Source: DASSJT01 sp963715025 (GTDB taxonomy: Bacteria; Actinomycetota; Actinomycetes; Actinomycetales; Dermatophilaceae). Taken from it: DNA of 64,000 nt. The translations under genes and the position numbers were made by a program. Positions 43,657 to 54,341 of this stretch are shown in pieces; within the stretch, counting starts at the first letter, position 1; each line of letters begins with the position of its first letter. The notes beneath the pieces are model-generated. The model was given only the letters and a program-made list of their open reading frames with translations, was not told the DNA's origin and ran no database searches. The stretch is taken from the NCBI GenBank assembly GCA_963715025.1, contig CAVQQQ010000009.1, positions 744,001-808,000 of the forward strand, in the 5' to 3' direction.

Positions 43657-44286
43657 GTGACTCGTCCAGCGAGGAAGCGGCGCCTTCTCTTGGGCAGTGG
43701 CTGGGTTGTGGCCGCCTACGGGATTGTGGTCCGACCGTGGCACCTCCGGTGGGGCGCGACAGAGAAGGAAGCCCGACGTTCGCTTCCCGGCGATGAGCTG
43801 GTGGCGACGCCCATCGTCGCCGGTACCCGCGCCATCACCATCGACTGCCCACCCCAGGCGGTGTGGCCGTGGCTGGTGCAGCAGGGATATGGCCGAGCGG
43901 GTTGGTATTCGTACTGGATCGACAATGCCTGGCGCCCGAGCCCTGACCGGATCGTTCCGGAGCTCCAACACCTGGTGGTCGGTGACGTCCTGAAGACAGC
44001 AAAGGAGGGCGGATTCACCGTGAAGGAAGTCGACCCAGGCCGGTTTTGGGTCGGGCTCATCGATGGTGACCTCGGCCAGGTCAGCGTCGCCCAGTTCCTC
44101 GAGCCCACCGGTGAGAACGCGACCAGGCTGGTCATCCGATTCCGCGCCAGCTTCGCCCATCGGCTCGCTTCGTGGGCATTCTGGCTGGCATTCGATCCCG
44201 GGGACTTCATCTTCATGCGACGCGAGATGCTGGGGATCAAACGGCGCGCCGAACGAAGTTGGCGGGAACAGGTGCCGTCTCCGTAG
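43657..44286 (+). CDS. SRPBCC (START-like) family protein
   Basis: A 209-residue protein with an N-terminal hydrophobic stretch (RLLLGSGWVVAAYGIVVR) and a helix-grip fold: ITIDCPPQAVWPWLVQQGYG, RAGWYSYWIDNAWRPSPDRI, then GDLGQVSVAQFLEPTGENAT. Such proteins bind hydrophobic ligands. GTG 43657 is chosen because the conserved part begins soon after; upstream in-frame sequence is GC-biased and unsupported. Ligand unknown. Confidence 0.75.
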   Translation: MTRPARKRRLLLGSGWVVAAYGIVVRPWHLRWGATEKEARRSLPGDELVATPIVAGTRAITIDCPPQAVWPWLVQQGYGRAGWYSYWIDNAWRPSPDRIVPELQHLVVGDVLKTAKEGGFTVKEVDPGRFWVGLIDGDLGQVSVAQFLEPTGENATRLVIRFRASFAHRLASWAFWLAFDPGDFIFMRREMLGIKRRAERSWREQVPSP

Positions 44287-44673
44287 CCGTCCAAGCCAAG
44301 CCCGCCCCCGCTCCGGCCGCCCGACTTTCCAGACAGCTGACGGAGACACGAGCGTGCCGGGAAACAGGTTGACAGTGAAGCGAGCCATGCGGGATGCCCA
44401 TGGATCTCGGGGCCAGGAGGCGGTTCCCATGGCGGATGCGTCGTAGATCGAACACCACACCGGAAGCGGGGCCTTCGCGACGGAATGCGGTACGTGACGT
44501 GGGGCAGCGGTCCGAAGACGCAGAGCGCCGCTTCGGGCTCGGCGCGAGCGAACACGGGACCTTCGGCCTGGCCGGCCTTCTTGCGCGTGCGGGACCCTCG
44601 TCGATACGACGGCTCGTGACGCGCCGTCGGCCACACAGGAGAAGGGGAGCCTGATGAGTGAGAGGGGTCGCAG
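44287..44673. other. Stretch without a recognised gene
   Basis: About 390 bases between the SRPBCC gene and the next small gene. An 86-codon frame on the plus strand (44394-44654) lacks a Shine-Dalgarno and any recognisable motif, so I leave it unannotated. The end carries AGGAGAAGGGGAG near 44638, followed by a two-codon ATG-AGT-GAG frame that runs into the next gene's leader. Confidence 0.4.
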
Positions 44674-44856
44674 GTGAGTGGCAGTTCTGGTGCGGCGGCC
44701 GGCGGCGGCGCCATCTACGGGTTGGGAATCTTCGGTGCCCTGGTGTACTTCTGGCAGCAGGCCGACACCTTCTTGGAGTACGTGCTCGCGATCATCCAGG
44801 GCCTCTTCTGGCCGGCGTGGATGATCTACGACATCTTCGCCGTGCTCCACCGATAG
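44674..44856 (+). CDS. Small conserved membrane protein (60 residues)
   Basis: A Gly-rich start (MSGSSGAAAGGGA) leads into IYGLGIFGALVYFWQQADTF and EYVLAIIQGLFWPAWMIYDI, two membrane helices joined by an aromatic/acidic loop. The FWQQAD motif is typical of small actinobacterial proteins of this kind. GTG 44674 lies after GAGAGGGG. Function unknown. Confidence 0.72.
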   Translation: MSGSSGAAAGGGAIYGLGIFGALVYFWQQADTFLEYVLAIIQGLFWPAWMIYDIFAVLHR

Positions 44857-44914
44857 GTCACGCAGCTGCGGGGGCGCTGGTAACCGCTGGTGGTCTGGGC
44901 CGGGCCGGCCGTGG

Positions 44915-46105
<1,191 letters not shown>

Positions 46106-46114
46106 GGCCTGCTC

Positions 46115-47140
46115 CTAGGTCCAGTCGATGATGATCTTGCCGCGATCTCCCCGGCGCGCGAGGGCAAAGGCATCCTGCCAGCGCTCGGGAGGGAAGCGGT
46201 CGGTGAGGATGGGCGAGATATCGAGCCCTGTGCTGACCATGGCGTTCATGGCGTACCAGGTCTCGAACATCTCGCGGCCGTAGATGCCCTTGATGGTGAT
46301 CATGTGCGTGACGACCTTGGCCCAGTCGATCGTGATGGGTTGGGTCGGCAGACCGAGCATGGCGACCCGCGCGCCGTGGTTGAGGTTCTCGAGCATCTCG
46401 GGGAGGGCGTCCGGAGATCCGCTCATCTCCAGACCGATGTCGAAACCCTCCTTCATGCCGAGGCGCCGCTGGGCAGAGCTGATCCGCTCGGTGGCGACGT
46501 TGACCGTGAGGTCTGTGCCCATCTGCTTGGCGAGCTCGAGCCGTCCCTCGTTCACGTCGGTCACGACGACGAACCGCGCACCGACGTGCCGGGCCACCGC
46601 GGCGGCCATCAGACCGATCGGGCCCGCCCCCGTGATGAGCACGTCCTCGCCGACGAGCGGGAACGACAGGGCGGTGTGGACCGCGTTGCCCAACGGGTCG
46701 AAGACGGCGGCCAGGTCGGGGTCCATGCCGTCGGAGTGGCGCCAAACGTTGCTCTCGGGGATGACGACGTACTCGGCGAAGGCGCCGTCTCGGTTGACCC
46801 CGACGCTCGACGTGTTGATGCACAGGTGCCTTCGGCCGGCGCGGCAGTTGCGGCAGCGTCCGCACACCACGTGCCCCTCCCCGGACACCAGGTCGCCGAT
46901 GGCGACGCTGCTCACATCGCGGCCCACCTCAACGACATGGCCGGAGAACTCGTGCCCGGGCACCAGGGGCGCGTTGATGGCGCCGGCTGCCCAGGAGTCC
47001 CAGGACTCGATGTGCAAGTCGGTGCCGCAGATGCCGGTCCGGGCGACCCGGATCTTGACGTCGACGTGGCCCGGCGTCGGCTCCGGCCGCTCGGTCAGGA
47101 CGAGACCCGGTCCGGCTGCGCCCTTGTAGAGCGCTCTCAC
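46115..47140 (-). CDS. tdh: L-threonine 3-dehydrogenase
   Basis: Zinc- and NAD-dependent enzyme that oxidises threonine to 2-amino-3-oxobutyrate, the substrate of the next gene. The 341-residue protein has GICGTDLHIESWDSWA, PLVPGHEFSGHVVEVG, the structural-zinc cysteines CGRCRNCRAGRRHLC and the Rossmann loop VLITGAGPIGLMAAAVARHV. The start is GTG 47140 (VRALYKG), which gives the exact family length; an upstream ATG at 47188 is less likely. Its TAG overlaps the ribosome-binding site of kbl. Confidence 0.95.
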   Translation of the reverse strand: MRALYKGAAGPGLVLTERPEPTPGHVDVKIRVARTGICGTDLHIESWDSWAAGAINAPLVPGHEFSGHVVEVGRDVSSVAIGDLVSGEGHVVCGRCRNCRAGRRHLCINTSSVGVNRDGAFAEYVVIPESNVWRHSDGMDPDLAAVFDPLGNAVHTALSFPLVGEDVLITGAGPIGLMAAAVARHVGARFVVVTDVNEGRLELAKQMGTDLTVNVATERISSAQRRLGMKEGFDIGLEMSGSPDALPEMLENLNHGARVAMLGLPTQPITIDWAKVVTHMITIKGIYGREMFETWYAMNAMVSTGLDISPILTDRFPPERWQDAFALARRGDRGKIIIDWT

Positions 47141-47286
47141 TGTGTCTCTCGGATACCAGCGGCCATCGGTCCGAGGATAACCCGACATTCCTCTTCTGAC
47201 GCGTGATCAGCGCCCGGACATCGTGATCGAGGTCATCTACGCCGGCTCTCCCATCATGTTTGCAGCGCTGGACGCCACGCATTGGG

Positions 47287-47625
47287 TCAACGCAGACAGC
47301 GCTTGGATGCGACGCTTCCGGGCGCCGGCTCCTCCGGCCGACCACGGGCATTCAGGGTGTGGTCGAGGTAGGACGCTAGGTTGGCGGCCCGCTCGATCTC
47401 GGCCGGCGCGCACAGCCATTAGAGCTGTATGCCATCCATGAGAGCGATGCTGAAGCGGGCGGCTTTGGCAGGGTCGACGTCGGACCTGAGCAGCCCTGCC
47501 GCGCCGGGGGATTCGTTCTCCAGCCAGCGGGCAGCCGTCTTGGCGTAGCGTCCACGCGTTCGCCGGACAGCAGCCTGCGTGTCCGTGGGCCGCTCCGTGC
47601 TCCTAACTTCGGTCCGGAGGACGCC
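47287..47625 (-). pseudogene. TetR-family regulator, C-terminal relic with internal stop
   Basis: On the minus strand the frame reads LRSDVDPAKAARFSIALMDG then IQL, an in-frame TAA (47419-47421), then WLCAPAEIERAANLASYLDH. Without the stop this is a typical end of a TetR ligand-binding domain, where ALMDG-IQLQWL is common, so a CAA or CAG codon has become TAA. No DNA-binding domain is found upstream. The gene is therefore a decayed fragment. It lies between tdh and the PLDc_N gene; the 220 bases beyond it hold nothing I recognise. Confidence 0.6.
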
Positions 47626-47850
47626 CCGCGCGTCGTCGGCGTGCCGGTGGCTGCCTGACGTCAGCCCGTCTGGAGCCGGTGAACGCCTGATCGGCTGACT
47701 CCCCATCTGGAATGGGCAGGGCACGCACACTTCCCGTCATCTCAGACCGGCAGGTGACGGGGTCATCCGTTGTAGATGAGGCGCCCCGGCCGGTGTGTGT
47801 GTCCAACTTGGTTCGGACGGCACCTTTGCCCGACACGAGAGGGATGACCA

Positions 47851-48246
47851 ATGGACGCAATCACGACCGACTTCGGGGAAGTTCTCCTGTGGAGCTTCTG
47901 GTTCTTCATCTGGATCGCCGCGCTGATGGTGTGGTTCCGCTGCCTCGTCGACCTGTTCGGCGACAGCTCGCTCAGCGGCTGGGGGAAGGCCGGTTGGGCG
48001 ATCGTTCTCATCTTCGTGCCGTGGCTGGGTGCGCTGATCTACCTCATTGTCCGAGGCCGGAGCATGACCGGGCGGCAGGTGGCGGCGGTCTCGCAGCAGC
48101 GGGCCGAGCAGGAGAAGTACATCAAGCAGGTCGCGAGCACCTCGCCGGCCCCGGCCGACCAGATCGCCAGCGCCAAGGGGCTGCTCGACTCCGGAGCCAT
48201 CACCCAGGCCGAGTTCGACGCGCTCAAGGCCAAGGCGCTCGCCTGA
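47851..48246 (+). CDS. PLDc_N / SHOCT-domain membrane protein
   Basis: A 131-residue protein. Residues 10-70 are a PLDc_N-type pair of membrane helices (LLWSFWFFIWIAALMVWFRC, KAGWAIVLIFVPWLGALIYL, then IVRGRSM). A coiled linker follows, and residues 100-131 are a SHOCT motif (IASAKGLLDSGAITQAEFDA, LKAKAL). The family is widespread in actinobacteria as a membrane-associated oligomerising module. ATG 47851 lies after GAGAGGGATG. Confidence 0.82.
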   Translation: MDAITTDFGEVLLWSFWFFIWIAALMVWFRCLVDLFGDSSLSGWGKAGWAIVLIFVPWLGALIYLIVRGRSMTGRQVAAVSQQRAEQEKYIKQVASTSPAPADQIASAKGLLDSGAITQAEFDALKAKALA

Positions 48247-48286
48247 ACTCCGGTAGCCCGGCAGCCGACCGAGGAGCGCAGTTGTC

Positions 48287-50953
48287 ATGCCCAGCACTGA
48301 GCGAGAACGGGTGGCGTCGTTCGGTCATCCAGAGGACGGCCTGGACGAGGCAACGCCCTGGTACCACTGGGGCCCTTACGTCTCGGAGCGGGCGTGGGGC
48401 ACCGTGCGGGAGGACTACAGCCCGGACGGCACGGCCTGGGACTACTTCCCCCACGACCATGCCCGATCGCGCGCCTACCGCTGGGGCGAGGACGGGATGG
48501 CGGGCATCAGTGACGTCGGCCAGGACCTCTGCCTGGCGCTTGCCCTGTGGAACGGACGCGACCCCATCCTGAAAGAGCGCATGTTCGGCCTGACCGGTCC
48601 GCAGGGCAACCACGGCGAGGACGTCAAGGAGTACTGGTGGTATCTCGACGCCCTGCCCAGCCATGCGTGGCTGCACTGGCGCTACCACTATCCCCAGGGC
48701 GAGTTCCCCTACGCGGACCTGGTGGCCGAGAGCGGCCGGCGCGACCAGAGCCAACCCGAGTACGAGCTCCTGGACACGGGTGTGTTCGACGACGACGCCT
48801 ACTGGGTAGTCGACGTCGTGCACGCCAAGGCGGACCCGCACGACCTCCTCATGGAGATCCGCGTCACCAACGCCGGACCCGATGAGGCGACCCTGCACGT
48901 GTTGCCGCACCTGTGGTTTCGCAACACGTGGTCCTGGGACGTTGGGGCCGCGAGGCCGTCGTTGCGGGCCACCGGCCCTGACCGGCTCGCCGTCAAGCAC
49001 CCGCGGTTCGGCGACCTGGCGTGGGAGCTCGATGCTGGCCCCGAGGGCTCGTCACCGCGGCTGTTGTTCTGCGAGAACGACACCAACCTCCGGCGGCTGT
49101 TTGGCTCCGACGGGTCGCCGGAATACCCCAAGGACGGGATCAACGACCATGTCGTGGCTGGTGCGCCCAGCGTGAACCCGGACCAGGCCGGGACGAAGTG
49201 CGCCGCCTGGTACCAGCTCACCGTGAGGCCGGGCGAGACGCAGGTCGTCCGGGCTCGCCTCCGCGCGCCGTCGTCCTCTCCTGCCTTCGGCGCACCGTTC
49301 GGCGCGGTGCTCGCGCAGCGGCGCCTCGAGGCAGACGAGTTCTACGCGGAGGTCATCCCCACCGACGTGGATGACGACGCGCGCATGGTGGCTCGCCAGG
49401 CGTTCGCGGGGATGATCTGGGGAAAGCAGTTCTACCGCTACGACGTGAAGCGCTGGCTGGACGGTGATCCGACGCAGCCGCCGCCCCCGCCCGAGCGCCG
49501 GACCGGTCGCAACGCCGGGTGGCTCAACGTGGACGCCCGCGACATCATGTCGATGCCCGACCCTTGGGAGTACCCATGGTTCGCGGCCTGGGACATGGCT
49601 TTCCACACCGTCGCTCTCGCCCATCTCGACCCTGCGTTCGCCAAGTACCAGCTGCTGGTGCTGTGCCGTGAATGGTTCCAGAACCCCAACGGGGCGCTCC
49701 CGGCATACGAGTGGGCGTTCGGTGACGTCAACCCACCGGTGCACGCCTGGGCCGCACTGCACGTCTGGGATATCGACGGCCGTCGTGACAGTGACTTCCT
49801 GGCCCGCCTGATGCCCAAGCTCTTGATGAACTTCACCTGGTGGGTCAACAGGATGGACCCCGAGGGCGACCACCTGTTCGCTGGTGGGTTCCTGGGCCTG
49901 GACAACATCAGCGCGATCGACCGGTCGAACCTTCCCCCAGGAGGCCGCCTCGAGCAGGCCGACGGCACCAGCTGGATGGCGTTCTACTCGCTGACGCTCC
50001 TTGAGATCGCCCGGATCCTGGCCGAGAAGGATGACGCCTGGACGGACATCGAGGTGAAGTTCATCGAGCACTTCGTGTTGATCGTCGATGCGATGCACTC
50101 GCAGGACCTGTGGGACGAGGAGGACGGCTTCTTCTACGACGTGTTCCACACGGATGACGGACGGGCCGTCCCGATCAGGGTGCGGTCCATCGTCGGTGTG
50201 CTGCCGCTGCTGGGCATGGTCATCCTGGGGCCCGGCCTGCTGGAGTTCCTCGGGACCCTCCAGAAGCGCTTCGCGGGATTCCTCGGGCATGACGAACTGG
50301 GTATGCCGGCCACGGGCCGAACGCGGGTCGTCCGGGTGCCCGACAGCGACGCGCTCGGGGTCGGCGTCATCCCGCCCGGAGCGGTGCGCCGAGTCCTGGC
50401 CCGGGTCTTCGACGAGAACGAGTTCCTCTCGCCACACGGGCTGCGCGCGCTGTCGAAGTACCATCAGGACCACCCGGTGTGGGTCGATCTCGCAGGGACC
50501 GAGGTCTCGGTCGACTACGAGCCCGCGGAGTCCCACACCGGCATGTTCGGCGGCAACTCCAACTGGCGGGGTCCGGTGTGGATGCCGGTCAACTACCTGG
50601 TGGTGCGCAACCTCCAGCGCTATGCCCGATCACTCGGCGCCGCGTCCGAGATCGAGTACCCCACCGGCAGCGGCCACACGTCGCGGCTGGATGCCTGCGC
50701 TGACGACCTCCGTGGGCGGCTGATCTCGCTGTTCCTGAGGCAGCCCGACGGGCGGCGACCCTGTCATGGGTGGGTCGAGAAACTGCAGAACGACCCACTG
50801 TGGCGCGACAGCATCACGTTCAGTGAGTACTTCCATGGCGACAATGGCGCGGGGCTGGGTGCGAGTCACCAGACGGGCTGGACCGGGCTCGTGGCCGACC
50901 TGATCTGCCGGCCCAACCCGTTCGTCGGTGACACGGAGCCGTGGGAACTGTGA
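48287..50953 (+). CDS. GH63-family glucosidase (mannosyl-oligosaccharide glucosidase-like)
   Basis: An 888-residue cytosolic (alpha/alpha)6-barrel glycosidase. The conserved opening WYHWGPYVSERAWGTVREDY, SPDGTAWDYFPHDHARSRAY, with ALALWNGRDPILKERMFGLT and GNHGEDVKEYWWYLDALPSH, matches the bacterial GH63 group, and the barrel part has FAAWDMAFHTVALAHLDPAF and NSNWRGPVWMPVNYLVVRNL with the catalytic acids. Bacterial members act on alpha-glucosides; mannosylglycerate, glucosylglycerate and kojibiose are known substrates of relatives. It overlaps the next gene by four bases, so the two act together. ATG 48287 follows GAGGAGCGCAG. Confidence 0.9.
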   Translation: MPSTERERVASFGHPEDGLDEATPWYHWGPYVSERAWGTVREDYSPDGTAWDYFPHDHARSRAYRWGEDGMAGISDVGQDLCLALALWNGRDPILKERMFGLTGPQGNHGEDVKEYWWYLDALPSHAWLHWRYHYPQGEFPYADLVAESGRRDQSQPEYELLDTGVFDDDAYWVVDVVHAKADPHDLLMEIRVTNAGPDEATLHVLPHLWFRNTWSWDVGAARPSLRATGPDRLAVKHPRFGDLAWELDAGPEGSSPRLLFCENDTNLRRLFGSDGSPEYPKDGINDHVVAGAPSVNPDQAGTKCAAWYQLTVRPGETQVVRARLRAPSSSPAFGAPFGAVLAQRRLEADEFYAEVIPTDVDDDARMVARQAFAGMIWGKQFYRYDVKRWLDGDPTQPPPPPERRTGRNAGWLNVDARDIMSMPDPWEYPWFAAWDMAFHTVALAHLDPAFAKYQLLVLCREWFQNPNGALPAYEWAFGDVNPPVHAWAALHVWDIDGRRDSDFLARLMPKLLMNFTWWVNRMDPEGDHLFAGGFLGLDNISAIDRSNLPPGGRLEQADGTSWMAFYSLTLLEIARILAEKDDAWTDIEVKFIEHFVLIVDAMHSQDLWDEEDGFFYDVFHTDDGRAVPIRVRSIVGVLPLLGMVILGPGLLEFLGTLQKRFAGFLGHDELGMPATGRTRVVRVPDSDALGVGVIPPGAVRRVLARVFDENEFLSPHGLRALSKYHQDHPVWVDLAGTEVSVDYEPAESHTGMFGGNSNWRGPVWMPVNYLVVRNLQRYARSLGAASEIEYPTGSGHTSRLDACADDLRGRLISLFLRQPDGRRPCHGWVEKLQNDPLWRDSITFSEYFHGDNGAGLGASHQTGWTGLVADLICRPNPFVGDTEPWEL

Positions 50954-52878
50954 CTGCTGGACTCAGGATCGCGTTCGGCCGAGGGGTGTGCGGTTCCCTC
51001 GAGGAGGCGACAGCGCGCGAGTGGCTGGTGACCGACGGACTGGGCGGCTACGCGTCTGGCACGGTGGCTGGGCTCCGGACCCGTCGCTACCACGGCCTCC
51101 TGGTGACTGCGACCGCACCCGCAGCAGCCTCGCGGATGCTTGGCCTGGCAGCGCTGGACACCATTGTCGTGATCGGTGACCGTCGGATCCCGCTGTCAAC
51201 CCACGAGTGGGTCAGCGGTGCGATCGACCCGCGCGGACATGAGCACCTGGCGTACTTCGATCTTGACGACGGGGTGCCTCGCTGGCGCTACGACCTCGGC
51301 GCCGTGCAGATCGAGACCGAGGTCGCGATGGGCCACGGCGTCAATGCCGTCGGCGTGGTTCACCGAGTGGTGGCCGGCGAGGCACGTCTGGAGGTGACTG
51401 CCCTCTGCACGTGGCGTGACCAGCACGGTGAGCGGTTCGCCGGGGCTGACCCCGAGGTGGAGCTGACGCAGTCGGGTTTCGTCTTCGAGTCGGCATACCG
51501 AGTGGACGGTCCTGGCTACCAGCCCGGCGGGGCGTGGTACCGGGGCGCCTACCATCGCGAGGAGGCGGCCAGAGGACTGGGTCCATCGGAGGATCACTGG
51601 GCCGCGGGCACGTTCGCCGCTGAGCTGGTGGCCGGGGAGGTGCTCGGCGTGACGGCGACGACCGGCCTTGGTATGCCGCCTCCGGACGCCGCCTCGATCG
51701 TCGCCGCGGCTCGCGCACGGGCTGAGGCGCTGGCTGACCTGCCGGACGGACGGGGCGATGACATCGACCGGATCCTGGCTGTCGCAGCAGACCGTTTCGT
51801 CGTCCAGACGCCGCGCGGCCCTGGGGCGGTGGCAGGCTACCCGTGGTTCGGCGAGTGGTCGCGCGACCTGTTCACCTCGTACGAGGGGCTCTTCCTCTGC
51901 ACGGGTCGCGCGGACGAGGGTCGTTCGGTCCTGGTTCGGGCCGCTGGCACCGTCTCAGAGGGCATGCTGGCCAACACCGCTGATGTCGGGACGCTGGAGT
52001 ACAACACCATTGACGCCACCCTGTGGTTCCTCCACGCGCTCGGCCGTCACGTGGCGCACACGGGTGATCTCGACGTCGCGGCCGAACTCTCTGGCACCGT
52101 GGTCGAGATCCTTTCGGCACACCGGGCGGGCACCCGCTTCGGCATCGGTGTCGATCGGGCTACGGGACTGCTTCGCGGCGGCGCCGCAGGGTGGGCGTTG
52201 ACCTGGATGGACGCCCGAGTCGACGGCCGACCGGTTACCCCTCGGGCTGGCTTCCCGGTCGAGGTCGAGGCGCTGTGGATCAACGGCCTTGGGACGGCCG
52301 CCGACCTGCTGGCACGCGTCGGCCGCCCGCACCATGAGTGGGTCGCGCTGAGGGAGCATGCAGCCGATGCCTTCGGCCGCCTGTTCCGGACTGATGGACG
52401 GGGCCTGGCCGACGTGGTCGACGATGCGGGGATCGCACGGACGGACCTGCGCCCGAACCAGCTGCTGGCGGCCTCGCTGCCACACGGCCCTGTGACCGAC
52501 GCGACCGCGATTGCGGAGATTCTCACGGCATGTCGTACGGAGCTGGCGACCTCCCTGGGCCTGCGGACACTGGCCTCTGGGGAGCCCGGTTACCGCGGCA
52601 GTCACCACGGCGGCCCCCGTGAGCGGGACCAGGCGTACCACCAGGGAACGGTGTGGCCGTGGTTGATCGGTCCGTATGCCGACGTGGTGCGTCGCGCTGG
52701 TGGCGACGTGACGACCCTGCTCGACGGGCTGTACCTGCACCTGTCCGAATTCGGGCTCGGGTCGGTGTCGGAGACGCTGGACGGGAATGCACCCCATGCC
52801 GCCACCGGCTGCCCGTTTCAGGCGTGGTCCGTCGCAGAGCTCATCAGGGTTCGATGGACTGAGCGACACCATGTCTGA
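50950..52878 (+). CDS. Amylo-alpha-1,6-glucosidase / glycogen-debranching-like enzyme (GH133 type)
   Basis: A 642-residue protein with an N-terminal GDE_N domain (EWLVTDGLGGYASGTVAGLR, TRRYHGLLVTA) and a C-terminal six-hairpin GDE_C domain (YPWFGEWSRDLFTSYEGLFL, NTADVGTLEYNTIDATLWFL, EALWINGLGTAADLLARVG, QGTVWPWLIGPYADVVRRAG). The acids in GEWSRD and in the GTVWPWLIG region are expected at the active site. GTG 50950 overlaps the GH63 stop (GTGA). With GH63 it likely clears branched alpha-glucans or a compatible-solute oligosaccharide. Confidence 0.9.
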   Translation: MTAGLRIAFGRGVCGSLEEATAREWLVTDGLGGYASGTVAGLRTRRYHGLLVTATAPAAASRMLGLAALDTIVVIGDRRIPLSTHEWVSGAIDPRGHEHLAYFDLDDGVPRWRYDLGAVQIETEVAMGHGVNAVGVVHRVVAGEARLEVTALCTWRDQHGERFAGADPEVELTQSGFVFESAYRVDGPGYQPGGAWYRGAYHREEAARGLGPSEDHWAAGTFAAELVAGEVLGVTATTGLGMPPPDAASIVAAARARAEALADLPDGRGDDIDRILAVAADRFVVQTPRGPGAVAGYPWFGEWSRDLFTSYEGLFLCTGRADEGRSVLVRAAGTVSEGMLANTADVGTLEYNTIDATLWFLHALGRHVAHTGDLDVAAELSGTVVEILSAHRAGTRFGIGVDRATGLLRGGAAGWALTWMDARVDGRPVTPRAGFPVEVEALWINGLGTAADLLARVGRPHHEWVALREHAADAFGRLFRTDGRGLADVVDDAGIARTDLRPNQLLAASLPHGPVTDATAIAEILTACRTELATSLGLRTLASGEPGYRGSHHGGPRERDQAYHQGTVWPWLIGPYADVVRRAGGDVTTLLDGLYLHLSEFGLGSVSETLDGNAPHAATGCPFQAWSVAELIRVRWTERHHV

Positions 52879-52902
52879 ACCCGCTGACCAGGAGGTTGAG
52901 CC

Positions 52903-54081
52903 GTGTCCCTTGAGCCCTTCCCGCCAGATGCTGCGCCAGACACCCCCGAGCCGGGCATCGGTCTGCCTGAGCGACCGGCCGACGAGGTCACGATTCGGGC
53001 AGACAGCTCGGATGTCCTGAGCTGGATCCCCAGGCTCGGCGTCTGGGCGTGGAGTTTCGTCGGGTTCGTGGCCGCGACTGTCATCGTCGTCGCGGCTCTG
53101 GCGGCCGTGAACGAGATCGTGCTTCCGCTGACGTTCGCGGCGGTCCTCGCCGTGGTCTTCAGACCCTTGGTGGGTGTGCTCCAGCGGCGCGGGCTCAAGC
53201 CCAGCGTCGCAGCCGGCGCTGTCGTGCTCGGCCTCCTGGCCCTGGTCACGGGGGTGACCGTCGCCACGGTCCAAGGTGTGCTCGAGCAGGTGGATCAGAT
53301 CGGGGCCTCCGTCGACGCGGCCGTGGACGAGGCTGCCGCCTCGCTGGCACTGGACCAGAGCTCGCTGGACACTGTGCGGGCGGCAGCCGCGGAGCTCGCC
53401 CCAGCGGTCGAGGACGGCTTTCTGACCCTGTTGGTCTCTGGCGTGAGCACAGTGGTCGGCATCGCAAGCGGTCTGATCCTCGGCACGTTGATCATGTACT
53501 ACCTGCTCAAAGACGGTGCCGCTCTGCGGCGCTCAGTCGTCACTTGGATGGACCCCCAGCTGCGCGATGACGTCGACGGCTTCATCGGCGACTCGTGCCG
53601 GACCCTGCGCGACTATGGTCGAGGCCGCACCGTCTTGTCCGCCATTGTGGCCGCCGTCATCGGCCTGGTCAGCCTCCTGATGGGGCTTCCGCTCGTGTTC
53701 ACCATCATGGTGGCGAACTTCATCGGCGGCTACATCCCGTACATCGGGGCCTTCCTCGGTGGCGGGCTGGCGGTGGTCGTCGCCCTCGGGGACGGTGGCC
53801 TGGGGAAGGCTGCCGTCATGCTCGCCGTGGTCCTGGCCGCAAACCTGTTGCTCGAGAACTTCGTGGAGCCCAAGGTCATGGGTCGAACCCTGGATATCCA
53901 TCCGCTGATGGTGCTTGTCGTCACGGCGCTGGGTGGCCTGGTGGGCGGCATCGTCGGGCTCATCCTTGCGGTTCCCGCCACCGTGATTGCCGCCAGCGCC
54001 ATCACACGCCTTCGGTCACGGGGCTTCTTCGCGCAGGTGGCGGACCGCGCCGAGCCGGCCGTGCGACGCGCGCTCGGCTGA
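52903..54081 (+). CDS. AI-2E family transporter (PerM/TqsA type)
   Basis: A 392-residue membrane protein with seven to eight helices. It has EIVLPLTFAAVLAVVFRPLV, VSTVVGIASGLILGTLIMYY, NFIGGYIPYIGAFLGGGLAV and LENFVEPKVMGRTLDIHPLM, all signatures of the AI-2E transporter family. Members export small molecules or act as Na+/H+ exchangers; autoinducer transport should not be assumed. GTG 52903 follows CAGGAGGTTGAGCC. It ends the glycosidase operon. Confidence 0.9.
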   Translation: MSLEPFPPDAAPDTPEPGIGLPERPADEVTIRADSSDVLSWIPRLGVWAWSFVGFVAATVIVVAALAAVNEIVLPLTFAAVLAVVFRPLVGVLQRRGLKPSVAAGAVVLGLLALVTGVTVATVQGVLEQVDQIGASVDAAVDEAAASLALDQSSLDTVRAAAAELAPAVEDGFLTLLVSGVSTVVGIASGLILGTLIMYYLLKDGAALRRSVVTWMDPQLRDDVDGFIGDSCRTLRDYGRGRTVLSAIVAAVIGLVSLLMGLPLVFTIMVANFIGGYIPYIGAFLGGGLAVVVALGDGGLGKAAVMLAVVLAANLLLENFVEPKVMGRTLDIHPLMVLVVTALGGLVGGIVGLILAVPATVIAASAITRLRSRGFFAQVADRAEPAVRRALG

Positions 54082-54252
54082 CGTGGGCACCCATTCGGCG
54101 TGGCTCAGGACCCACAAAGTTACGTCCCAGTCGTCGCGCGTCGCGGTCGGTCGTGACTGGTGCACTCACAAGGATGTTGTCTGCGAGACGACCGGAGCGA
54201 ACACGTCGCGACTAGCAAAAGCCGGTGGCCCCAGGAATAGGCCCAACAAATC

Positions 54253-54287
54253 AGGCCTGGGGGAAGCAGGCAGCCCCGGCCATGTGG
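54253..54287. repeat. Left copy of a direct repeat bounding a 7-kb segment
   Basis: Contains the 20-mer GAAGCAGGCAGCCCCGGCCA at 54263-54282, which recurs exactly at 61272-61291. The flanks also match (AGGCCTG before and GTGG after), making an imperfect repeat of about 35 bases. The right copy is a terminator-like hairpin; this one keeps only part of the hairpin. Confidence 0.6.
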
Positions 54288-54341
54288 AGTGGGCGGCCGG
54301 ACCTGACCTCATGGTCGATGACCTCACGGCCGCAGGGTTAT

